Source: Micrococcales bacterium
GTDB taxonomy: Bacteria; Actinomycetota; Actinomycetes; Actinomycetales; Dermatophilaceae
Length of the DNA stretch: 6,377 bases
Assembly (NCBI GenBank): GCA_030452775.1
Contig: JAKDLQ010000133.1
Coordinates: forward strand, 1-6,377
Reading direction: 5' to 3'
A program made the position numbers and the translations under genes. The notes below the pieces were generated by a model. It worked only from the letters and a program-made list of their open reading frames with translations. It ran no database searches and was not told the DNA's origin. Below are positions 1 through 5,397 of this stretch, in pieces; position 1 is the first letter of the stretch, and each line of letters starts with the position of its first letter.

Positions 1-89
1 TCATCAAGAAGCGCCGCAAGCGGATGGCCAAGAAGAAGCACCGCAAGCTGCTGCGCAAGACGCGCCACCAGCGTCGCAACAAGAAGTGA
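1..89 (+). CDS. Small ribosomal subunit protein bS22 (AURKAIP1/COX24-domain protein), 3' end only
   Basis: The last 28 codons of a gene that begins before the window; bases 1-2 are the end of a split codon, very likely GTC. The readable tail starts IKKRRKRMAKKKHRKLL and ends RRNKK before TGA at 87-89, and is almost entirely Lys and Arg. This matches the C-terminus of the roughly 33-residue actinobacterial protein annotated as AURKAIP1/COX24 domain-containing and identified in mycobacterial ribosomes as bS22, related to mitochondrial mS38. Such proteins bind rRNA in the 30S subunit. Only about five N-terminal residues should be missing. In Mycobacterium tuberculosis its homologue also lies just before a galE-like gene, as here. 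The identification rests on the distinctive sequence and on this context. Confidence 0.9.
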   Translation, partial: IKKRRKRMAKKKHRKLLRKTRHQRRNKK

Positions 90-93
90 CGTC

Positions 94-112
94 GGCGGGC
101 CTCCCGCCCGCC
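94..112 (+). terminator. GC hairpin right after bS22, likely terminator
   Basis: A perfect 7-bp inverted repeat (GGCGGGC, loop CTCCC, GCCCGCC) starts four bases after the bS22 stop. No T-tract follows, which is common for candidate terminators in GC-rich actinobacteria. Placement favours transcription termination or 3'-end protection of the bS22 mRNA. Confidence 0.6.
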
Positions 113-125
113 AGCGGCAACCACA

Positions 126-154
126 GGCGATCCCTGCCTTCGGCGGGGGTCGCC
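126..154 (+). terminator. Second, longer RNA hairpin downstream of bS22
   Basis: Bases 126-137 (GGCGATCCCTGC) pair with 143-154 (GCGGGGGTCGCC) in a continuous 12-bp stem around a CTTCG loop. Two of the pairs are T-G, which hold as U-G wobbles only in RNA read from the + strand. This suggests an RNA structure rather than a DNA operator. It could be a back-up terminator in tandem with the hairpin at 94-112, or a structured part of a 3' or 5' untranslated region. No T-tract follows. Confidence 0.5.
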
Positions 155-182
155 ACGGCCCGTCGGGTCCCGGCCCGGTAGG

Positions 183-188
183 TAGGCT
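183..188 (+). promoter_or_regulatory. Possible -10 element for the SDR-acyltransferase unit
   Basis: TAGGCT fits the actinobacterial -10 pattern TANNNT and is the best such hexamer I found between the hairpins and the SDR start. There is no recognisable -35 at 16-18 bases upstream. It would give a leader of roughly 90 bases. This is weak evidence, given how often the pattern occurs by chance. Confidence 0.2.
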
Positions 189-271
189 GTAGACGGACGC
201 GGCCGCGGCACTGGGCGACTGGTCAAACGACGGGCGATGCAGCGCCGGCGATGATGGTTCGATGAGGGGGC

Positions 272-277
272 AGGAGG
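272..277 (+). promoter_or_regulatory. Strong Shine-Dalgarno AGGAGG fixing the SDR start
   Basis: AGGAGG lies six bases before the ATG at 284, which is ideal spacing. It selects that ATG over the ATG at 262, which opens a different frame of low-complexity translation. Confidence 0.85.
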
Positions 278-283
278 CAGCGG

Positions 284-1330
284 ATGGCCAATGTGGTGCT
301 TGTCACCGGCGTGTCTCGCTACCTCGGGGGCCTGTATGCGCGCCATCTCAGTGCCGACAGCACCATCGATCGCATTCTCGGTGTCGACGTCGTCCCGCCA
401 CGACACTCGATCGGCCGGGCCGAGTTCGTGCGGGCCGACATCCGCAACCCGATGATCGGACGGATCATGCGCCAGGCGGGGGTCGACACCGTCGTGCACC
501 TCAACGTGCTGGCCACACCGAAAGACACGGGAGGGCGGGCGACGCAGAAGGAGATCAACGTCATCGGCACGATGCAGCTGCTCGCTGCGTGCCAGAAGTC
601 CGAGAGTGTCGCTCGGCTCGTCGTGAAGTCCTCTGCGGCGGTCTACGGCTCGTCGCCGCGCGATCCGGCGGTGTTCACCGAGGAGATGAACCCCAAGTCG
701 ATGCCTCGGGCCGGCTTCGGCAAGGACTCGGTGGAGGTCGAGGGCTACGTCCGGGGCTTCTCGCGGCGTCGTCCCGATGTGGAGATCACCATGTTGCGCA
801 TGGCCAACGTGATCGGCCCGACGATCCGCACCTCCATGACCGACTTCTTCTCGCTACCCGTCGTGCCCGTCCCGATCGGCTACGACGCCCGCTTTCAGTT
901 CCTCCACGAGGATGACGCCGTCGCCGCGTTGGCACGGGCCACCACGGGACCGCCCGTGGGAATCGTCAACATCGCCGGCGAGGGCTTCGTCACCGTGCTG
1001 CAGTGTGCGGCTCTGGCCAAACGCCCGATCCTGCCGGTCCCGCTGCATTCGGCGGGTCTGCTCGGCGGCATCGTCAGGCGTACCCGACTCGCCGACTTCT
1101 CCCCGGACCAGTTGGACTTCCTCGCCTTCGGCCGTGGCCTCGACACCAATCGGATGCGCGTCGTGCTCGACTTCGAACCCAGCTACACGACGCGCACGGC
1201 CTTCGAGGACTTCGCGCGAAGCCGGGCCTCCGTCCTGCCTGGTCGGGACGGGGTGAGCGAGGTCGTCAGCGGCGCCGCCGAAGGCACGGTCTCGGCGATC
1301 GCTCGCGTCTTCGAGAGGATTCAGCAGTGA
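284..1330 (+). CDS. NAD-binding SDR / nucleotide-sugar-epimerase-like protein with degenerate active site
   Basis: A 348-residue extended SDR (NAD-dependent epimerase/dehydratase superfamily), like the protein annotated galE2 (Rv0501) in M. tuberculosis. The nucleotide-binding fold is visible: VLVTGVSRYLGG at 5-16, with Arg12 where the usual GxxGxxG has its middle Gly; acidic Asp35 after strand 2, favouring NAD over NADP; Asp52 in RADIRNP; VVHLNVLA at 70-77; SSAAVYGSS at 116-124; LRMANVIGP at 171-179; FLHEDDAVAAL at 206-216. The catalytic YxxxK should fall in GFGKDS at 144-149, but those positions are Phe145 and Ser149. From memory, the mycobacterial homologue shows the same loss. Enzymatic epimerase activity is therefore doubtful, and binding or regulation is an inference. 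The start is set by AGGAGG at 272-277. The stop overlaps the acyltransferase start by four bases, so the two are probably translated together. Substrate unknown. Confidence 0.85.
   Translation: MANVVLVTGVSRYLGGLYARHLSADSTIDRILGVDVVPPRHSIGRAEFVRADIRNPMIGRIMRQAGVDTVVHLNVLATPKDTGGRATQKEINVIGTMQLLAACQKSESVARLVVKSSAAVYGSSPRDPAVFTEEMNPKSMPRAGFGKDSVEVEGYVRGFSRRRPDVEITMLRMANVIGPTIRTSMTDFFSLPVVPVPIGYDARFQFLHEDDAVAALARATTGPPVGIVNIAGEGFVTVLQCAALAKRPILPVPLHSAGLLGGIVRRTRLADFSPDQLDFLAFGRGLDTNRMRVVLDFEPSYTTRTAFEDFARSRASVLPGRDGVSEVVSGAAEGTVSAIARVFERIQQ
1314..1319 (+). promoter_or_regulatory. Shine-Dalgarno for the acyltransferase GTG start
   Basis: AGAGGA lies seven bases before GTG 1327, inside the last codons of the SDR gene. 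With the GTGA overlap (1327-1330) it supports a start at 1327. The open frame itself extends upstream to about 1003, but that part is a shadow of the SDR gene. Confidence 0.65.
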
Positions 1331-2844
1331 CCGATCCCACTCACCCAACCGACTCAAGGGACCCCACTGACCGCGAGACCGGGTCTGCCGGGCCCGAGAC
1401 TCGGCGGAGCCCGGTAACCCCATCGGCCCGCTCGAGTCAGAAGGCGCCGGCGCGCAAGGATGCACGGCGCGGCCCCCTCGCAGCGGGTGCGGCCCGAGCC
1501 GGCGGGGAGCGGCAGCGACGCTCCGGGACTCCGCTGATCTCGGCGACGGAGCCGATCGAGGTGAGCCAAGCTCGCCGGGCACTCGCCCGAACCCAGGCCT
1601 CAGGCGCGGGCCAGGCCACGCCGGCTTCCGGCACTCCCTCGGCCGCAGACACGAAGCGGACCGGCCGCCCGGCCCGACCAGGTCCTGCCCGAGGGCGTTC
1701 CAAGAGCCCGGCCGGGACTCGCCCCGGTGCCGCCACGGGCACGGCCGAGGTGCGGCCGCTTCGGCAGGTGTCGCCCGTGCAGCGGATCGGCGCCGCTGCC
1801 GAGTCCGCCGCCGAGCCCGAGTCGGCCCCGGCAACCGGTCCATCGACGTTGTGGAGCGGAGCCATTGCGCGCCCCGGCCGGCTCGTGGGTGCGGTCCTGA
1901 ACGCGGCCGAGTCGAGCTCTCGCGTGAACACCGATCCGGCGGAGCTGGTCCAACTCGCCGTGAACGTGCTCCGCGCCGCCGCCTCGTCAGCGGGCCTGCC
2001 GACCGAGGAGGCAGAACGACAGGTGGCTCAGGGGCTGGCCTATCTGCGCCGACGCCTCTCCGGGTCCTACGAGGTCGACGAGTTCGGCTTCGACAAGGAC
2101 TTCACGACGAGTGTCTACCTGCCGCTACTGCGTCCGCTGTACCGGAAGTGGTTCCGGATCGAGGTGAAAGGCATCGAGAACATCCCTGCCACCGGGGGCG
2201 CGTTGATCGTGTCCAACCACTCCGGGACCATCGCGCTCGACTCGGTGATGACCCAGGTCGCGGTTCACGACGAGCACCCGCAGCAGCGCCACCTACGTAT
2301 GCTCGGTGCCGACCTTGTGTTCCAGACCCCGTTCGTCGGAACGGTCGCGCGACGCTCAGGGTCCACGCTTGCCGCCAACACCGACGCCGAGCGGCTCCTC
2401 ACGAGCGGTGAGCTCGTCGGCGTCTGGCCGGAGGGCTTCAAGGGCGTTGGCAAGCCGTTCAGCGAGCGCTACAAGCTGCAGCGTTTCGGCCGGGGTGGCT
2501 TCGTGGCAGCCGCCTTGCGGACCGGGGTGCCGATCATCCCCTGCTCGATCGTCGGCGCCGAGGAGATCTATCCCATCATCGGCAACATGCCCACGATCGC
2601 TCGCCTACTCGGTGTGCCGTATGTGCCCGTCACACCGACCTTCCCCCTGCTCGGTCCGCTCGGGCTCGTCCCGCTCCCGAGCAAGTGGTTCATCGAGTTC
2701 GGGACACCCATCGACACCGCCCAGTTCGGGACGGACGCGGCCGACGACCCGATGCTCGTCTTCGATCTCACCGACCAGGTGCGCGAGACGATCCAGCAGA
2801 CGCTCTACAGCCTGCTCATGCACCGTACGTCGATCTTCGCCTGA
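1327..2844 (+). CDS. PlsC-like / MGAT-like lysophospholipid acyltransferase with long disordered N-terminus
   Basis: A 505-residue protein. The C-terminal half (about 260-505) is a glycerolipid acyltransferase domain expected to move an acyl chain onto a lysophospholipid or similar acceptor at the membrane. Visible motifs: NHSGTIALD at 297-305 (His298 and Asp305, the spaced HX(n)D pair of the MGAT-like subgroup), WPEG at 367-370 (the FPEG block) and VPIIP at 401-405. Residues 1 to about 175 are low complexity, rich in Ala, Pro, Arg, Gly, Ser and Thr, with a strongly basic centre; a short helical stretch (205-245) leads into the catalytic domain. The homologue I recall from M. tuberculosis (Rv0502, about 358 residues) lacks most of this extension. 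The start rests on the 4-base GTGA overlap and a Shine-Dalgarno. Later in-frame GTGs (1561, 1768) would shorten the tail but lack good sites. Acyl donor and acceptor cannot be told from sequence. Confidence 0.85.
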   Translation: MTDPTHPTDSRDPTDRETGSAGPETRRSPVTPSARSSQKAPARKDARRGPLAAGAARAGGERQRRSGTPLISATEPIEVSQARRALARTQASGAGQATPASGTPSAADTKRTGRPARPGPARGRSKSPAGTRPGAATGTAEVRPLRQVSPVQRIGAAAESAAEPESAPATGPSTLWSGAIARPGRLVGAVLNAAESSSRVNTDPAELVQLAVNVLRAAASSAGLPTEEAERQVAQGLAYLRRRLSGSYEVDEFGFDKDFTTSVYLPLLRPLYRKWFRIEVKGIENIPATGGALIVSNHSGTIALDSVMTQVAVHDEHPQQRHLRMLGADLVFQTPFVGTVARRSGSTLAANTDAERLLTSGELVGVWPEGFKGVGKPFSERYKLQRFGRGGFVAAALRTGVPIIPCSIVGAEEIYPIIGNMPTIARLLGVPYVPVTPTFPLLGPLGLVPLPSKWFIEFGTPIDTAQFGTDAADDPMLVFDLTDQVRETIQQTLYSLLMHRTSIFA

Positions 2845-2847
2845 GCA

Positions 2848-2872
2848 GCCGTCTGCTCCCGAGGCAGGCGGT
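2848..2872 (+). terminator. Hairpin terminator after the acyltransferase
   Basis: GCCGTCTGC (2848-2856) pairs with GCAGGCGGT (2864-2872) over a 7-base loop. The 9-bp stem includes two G-T pairs that work as RNA wobbles. It starts three bases after the stop codon. No T-tract follows. Position and stability suggest the end of the SDR-acyltransferase transcript. An overlapping alternative pairing, CAGCCG 2846-2851 with CGGCTG 2874-2879, is also possible. Confidence 0.55.
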
Positions 2873-2880
2873 CCGGCTGT

Positions 2881-2934
2881 CCTACAGCGCAGGCCTACAC
2901 GGCGGGCCCGCACTGCGGGCCGGCTTTCCTACAC
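2881..2934 (+). repeat. Three CCTACA direct repeats before the glutaredoxin-like gene
   Basis: CCTACA occurs at 2881-2886, 2894-2899 and 2928-2933; the last two extend to CCTACAC. The third copy overlaps the proposed -10 hexamer. They may be regulator half-sites, discarded or alternative -10 elements, or chance; no known binding motif is recognised. Confidence 0.4.
2902..2924 (+). other. Inverted repeat in the glutaredoxin-like gene promoter region
   Basis: GGCCCGC (2905-2911) pairs perfectly with GCGGGCC (2915-2921) across an ACT loop. After one mismatch (2904/2922) two more pairs extend the stem to 2902/2924. The short run CTTTCC follows. It may be a second terminator for the upstream unit or an operator, since it lies where a -35 region would be. 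Confidence 0.45.
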
Positions 2935-2942
2935 TGAGGGAA
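2930..2942 (+). promoter_or_regulatory. Probable leaderless promoter (-10 TACACT) of the glutaredoxin-like gene
   Basis: TACACT at 2930-2935 fits TANNNT. Six bases separate it from the A of ATG 2942, the spacing expected if transcription starts on the start codon itself. GAGGG at 2936-2940 is only one base from the ATG, too close to act as a Shine-Dalgarno, which supports a leaderless mRNA. There is no clear -35. Confidence 0.55.
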
Positions 2943-3217
2943 TGGACGACGTCACAACGGACACCTCGCCCCGAGTCACGCTGATCGGTCGCGGTGACTG
3001 CCACCTGTGCGACGAGGCCCGTACGGTCATCGAGCGTGTCACGACGGAACTCGGCGTGTCGTGGGAGGAACGGTCGGTCGATGATGACGTTCGCCTGCGT
3101 CAGCGCTACGCGGATCAGATCCCGGTCACCCTGGTCGACGGACGCCAACACGACTTCTGGCGCGTGGACGAGGCGCGGTTGCGTGTCGCTCTGGCCCCCG
3201 GGTCATCTCGCGGGTGA
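2942..3217 (+). CDS. Glutaredoxin-like thiol-disulfide protein (DUF836 type)
   Basis: A 91-residue cytosolic protein with a single small thioredoxin fold. Visible are the opening strand RVTLIGRGDCHLC with the CxxC redox pair Cys20-His-Leu-Cys23, the helix that follows it (24-37), the cis-proline strand IPVTLVDG at 60-67 (Pro61) and a short C-terminal helix. This is the pattern of the glutaredoxin-like DUF836 family (Pfam PF05768). The homologue I recall in M. tuberculosis (Rv0508) also sits just before the hem genes. The partner, whether mycothiol, a thioredoxin reductase or something else, cannot be read from sequence. The start at ATG 2942 fits the family's usual short N-terminus and the -10 position; the open frame upstream is non-genic. 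It probably has its own promoter, separate from the Rex-controlled rex-hem operon 135 bases on. Confidence 0.82.
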   Translation: MDDVTTDTSPRVTLIGRGDCHLCDEARTVIERVTTELGVSWEERSVDDDVRLRQRYADQIPVTLVDGRQHDFWRVDEARLRVALAPGSSRG

Positions 3218-3258
3218 GCTCGTCATGGGCGGCCACGGCGGCACCGCTACCGGCTCAC
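3214..3258 (+). repeat. Inverted repeat GTGAGC/GCTCAC between the glutaredoxin-like gene and rex
   Basis: GTGAGC (3214-3219, including the stop codon) has its exact reverse complement GCTCAC at 3253-3258, next to the Rex operator. The 33-base loop is GC-rich with only weak inner pairing. It could be a loose terminator or chance. Confidence 0.25.
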
Positions 3259-3259
3259 T

Positions 3260-3277
3260 TTGTGCATCGCTTCACAA
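3260..3277 (+). promoter_or_regulatory. Rex operator (ROP) upstream of rex
   Basis: TTGTGCATCGCTTCACAA matches the Rex consensus TTGTGAAnnnnTTCACAA at every defined position except one (C for A at position 6). Rex binds such sites when NADH is low and leaves them when NADH/NAD+ rises. The site overlaps the -35 and spacer of the rex promoter, so bound Rex should block transcription of its own operon. The same arrangement is known in S. coelicolor. Confidence 0.92.
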
Positions 3278-3288
3278 ACGTCTAGCCT
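3260..3288 (+). promoter_or_regulatory. rex-hem operon promoter
   Basis: -35 TTGTGC (3260-3265), a 17-base spacer and -10 TAGCCT (3283-3288, fitting TANNNT) form a housekeeping-sigma type promoter. Transcription should start near 3293-3295, giving a leader of about 60 bases. The -35 is the left arm of the Rex operator. Confidence 0.7.
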
Positions 3289-3333
3289 GAGAAGCCCACG
3301 ACGTGCTCCGCGTTCGGCTCGGACGCATGACGA

Positions 3334-3339
3334 AAGGAG
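3334..3339 (+). promoter_or_regulatory. Shine-Dalgarno of rex, with long spacing
   Basis: AAGGAG ends 13 bases before GTG 3353, longer than usual. The frame has a stop at 3344-3346, so no earlier rex start exists. The alternatives are the in-frame GTGs at 3383 and 3398, which have no clear site. The long spacing may mean weak initiation. Confidence 0.5.
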
Positions 3340-3352
3340 CCGGTGACCCAGC

Positions 3353-4087
3353 GTGTCCGCCGACCCAACTCAGCGTCGAGATGTGCCTGACGCGACCGTG
3401 GCGCGACTGCCGGAGTATCTCAGGACGCTGTCACGGCTTGCCGAGCGGGGTATCCACTCGGTCTCCTCGGAGGAGCTTGCGGCCGCAGTCGGGGTGCGGT
3501 CGGCTCAGCTGCGCAAGGACCTCAGCCACCTCGGCTCCTACGGCGTGCGAGGTGTCGGGTACGAGGTGGAGACGCTCGCGTTGGAGATATCGCGCGTTCT
3601 CGGCCTCACCGGGGACTGGCCGGTGGCCATCGTGGGAATGGGCAACCTCGGACGTGCCCTCGCCTCATACTCCGGCTTTGTCACGAAAGGTTTCCGCATC
3701 GTCGGGCTGTTCGACGACGACCCGCACCTCGAGGGCGAGCAGGTCGGCGGTATCACGATCAGGCCGTTGCACGAACTCGCCGCCCAGGTCGAGGAGCACC
3801 CGATCGCGATCGGCGTCATCGCCACGCCCTCACGCGCGGCCCAGGACGTGTGCGACTCCCTCGTTGCGGCCGGGGTCGCCTCGATCCTCAACTTCGCCCC
3901 TGTCACCCTCACCGTCCCGGTGAGCGTCGACGTCCGCCGCGTCGACCTGTCGACCGAGCTGCAGATTCTGGCCTTCCACGCCCAGCGTCGCGCGCTCGCC
4001 GCGGCGGGCCTCAACGAGCGGGGCGACCGACGTGGCGATGACCTCATCGACGCCCACCAACACCTCGGGCCGGTGGTGTCCCGGTGA
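3353..4087 (+). CDS. rex: Redox-sensing transcriptional repressor Rex
   Basis: A 244-residue homodimeric repressor that reads the NADH/NAD+ ratio and controls respiratory and fermentative genes. Residues 12-80 form the winged-helix DNA-binding domain, starting VPDATVARLPEYLR, with the family signature QLRKDLSHLGSYGVRGVGY at 52-70. The Rossmann domain follows: VGMGNLG at 94-100, Asp121 after strand 2, GVIATPS at 154-160 and ILNFAPV at 178-184. The conserved C-terminal helix VDLSTELQILAFH at 197-209 is the swapped helix of the dimer; the remaining tail (about 210-244) is variable. Length is within the family range (about 210-260). The start is GTG; an in-frame stop at 3344 excludes anything earlier. 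The Rex operator in its promoter indicates autoregulation. Its stop overlaps the hemA start (GTGA), so it leads the heme operon. Confidence 0.97.
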   Translation: MSADPTQRRDVPDATVARLPEYLRTLSRLAERGIHSVSSEELAAAVGVRSAQLRKDLSHLGSYGVRGVGYEVETLALEISRVLGLTGDWPVAIVGMGNLGRALASYSGFVTKGFRIVGLFDDDPHLEGEQVGGITIRPLHELAAQVEEHPIAIGVIATPSRAAQDVCDSLVAAGVASILNFAPVTLTVPVSVDVRRVDLSTELQILAFHAQRRALAAAGLNERGDRRGDDLIDAHQHLGPVVSR

Positions 4088-5397
4088 GCCTTCTCGTCAT
4101 CGGCCTGTCGCATCACACCGCGCCGATCACCATCCTCGAAGACCTGGCAAACGACGCCGACCGGGCGGTCGCCATCGCCAGTCGGGTCCGTGCCTGCCCC
4201 GTGGTGTCCGAGGTCATCATCCTGTCGACCTGCAACAGGTTGGAGGTGTACGCCGAGGTGTCTGCCTTCCACCCCGCCGTGTCGGCCGTGGGCCAGGCAC
4301 TCGAGGCGGTCTCGGGCGAGGACGGCCAGACCCTGGTGGACCACCTCTACGTACGCTACGACGACAACGCGGTGGCCCACGCCTTCGCGGTCGCCTGCGG
4401 CCTGGACTCGATGGCCGTCGGCGAGGGCCAGATCCTCGGCCAGATGCGCGATGCCCTCGCGCTCGCACAGCGGTCCGGGATGGTCGGAGAGTCGCTCAAC
4501 TCGCTCTTCCAGCAGGCTCTACGGGTAGGCAAGCGCGCCCACGCCGAGACCGCCATCGACCAGCACAGCGTCTCGCTCGTCGAGGCCGGGCTCGAGGAGG
4601 CGTCGACACTCCTTGGCTGTCTGGCCACGGTGCGCGCATCCGTCATCGGGGCCGGTGCGATGAGCGGCCTGTCCGTCGCCGCCCTCGCCCGGGCTGGTGT
4701 CGGGGAGCTCGAGATCGTCAACCGGACACCGGAGCGGGCGCATCGGCTGGCTCGGTCAGCCGGTGGCCGATTCCGCGACTGGGCGGACCTCACGGACGTC
4801 ATCGCCACGAGCGACCTCGTCGTCTCCTGCACCGGCGCTGTCGGTCACGTCATCACCGGCACACTCCTGGCAGACGCGGCGGCGCGTCGAGATCTCCGCG
4901 CCCAGGTGATCATCGATCTCGCCCTGCCGCGAGATGTCGAGCCGGCCTCCGAGTGGCCCGCTGCGCTGCCCACGGTCACCGTTCTCGACCTCGAAACCCT
5001 CGGGGGGCTGCTCGGGGATCGGTCCGATCAGCCCGAGGTCGATGCGGTCAAGGCACTGGTGGCAGGAGAGGTGGCGTCCTACCAGACGCGCCGGGTCGAG
5101 CACGCCGTCGCACCGACGGTGGCCGCACTCCGGCACCGTGCAGCCCAGGTCGTGGCCGCGGAGATGGACCGCCTCGACCACCGACTCCCCGATCTGGACG
5201 ACCACTCGCGCGCGGAGATCGCACTGACAGTGCACCGCGTCGTCGAGAAGCTGCTCCACACGCCCACCCGGAGGGTGAAGCAGTTCGCCTCGGAAGGCAA
5301 CGTCGGACCATACGAGACCGCGCTGCGCGAACTGTTCGACCTTGACCTCGACGATGTCGCCAACGTCGCGGTGCCGCCGAAGCGGGTGGGCGCATGA
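4084..5397 (+). CDS. hemA: Glutamyl-tRNA reductase
   Basis: A 437-residue enzyme that reduces glutamyl-tRNA(Glu) to glutamate-1-semialdehyde with NADPH, the first committed step of the C5 tetrapyrrole pathway. N-terminal catalytic domain: GLSHHTAPI at 7-15 and ILSTCNRLEVYA at 46-57, with nucleophile Cys50. The block SMAVGEGQILGQ at 109-120 is fully conserved in type. NADPH domain: GAGAMSGL at 189-196, NRTPERA at 213-219 and DLALPRDVEP at 278-287. A helical C-terminal dimerisation domain fills about 320-437. Start GTG 4084 overlaps the rex stop by four bases and gives the family's usual N-terminus; no strong Shine-Dalgarno is seen, so translation likely depends on coupling to rex. The stop overlaps hemC (ATGA). 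No missing key residue is seen. The use of hemA rather than an ALA synthase is normal for most actinobacteria. Confidence 0.97.
   Translation: MSLLVIGLSHHTAPITILEDLANDADRAVAIASRVRACPVVSEVIILSTCNRLEVYAEVSAFHPAVSAVGQALEAVSGEDGQTLVDHLYVRYDDNAVAHAFAVACGLDSMAVGEGQILGQMRDALALAQRSGMVGESLNSLFQQALRVGKRAHAETAIDQHSVSLVEAGLEEASTLLGCLATVRASVIGAGAMSGLSVAALARAGVGELEIVNRTPERAHRLARSAGGRFRDWADLTDVIATSDLVVSCTGAVGHVITGTLLADAAARRDLRAQVIIDLALPRDVEPASEWPAALPTVTVLDLETLGGLLGDRSDQPEVDAVKALVAGEVASYQTRRVEHAVAPTVAALRHRAAQVVAAEMDRLDHRLPDLDDHSRAEIALTVHRVVEKLLHTPTRRVKQFASEGNVGPYETALRELFDLDLDDVANVAVPPKRVGA

Noticed and set aside
262..915. ATG 262 open frame before the SDR start
   Set aside because: Shifted frame of the SDR gene with low-complexity translation; AGGAGG spacing fits ATG 284.
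1003..1326. Upstream extension of the acyltransferase frame
   Set aside because: It lies inside the SDR gene; the GTG at 1327 with a Shine-Dalgarno and 4-base overlap is the natural start.
854..1843. 329-codon open frame on the - strand
   Set aside because: Arg/Ala/Pro-rich composition, overlaps the SDR and the low-complexity part of the acyltransferase; explained by GC-rich codon bias.
3327..3923. ATG 3327 reading frame overlapping rex
   Set aside because: Ser/Arg-rich shadow frame; rex in the other frame has full family conservation.
3538..4380. 280-codon open frame on the - strand over rex and hemA
   Set aside because: Shadow of rex and hemA with no domain signal.
4032..5345. 437-codon open frame on the + strand over hemA
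   Set aside because: Its translation is Arg/Gly/Pro-rich low complexity, typical of a shifted frame in GC-rich DNA. HemA in the other frame has all family motifs.
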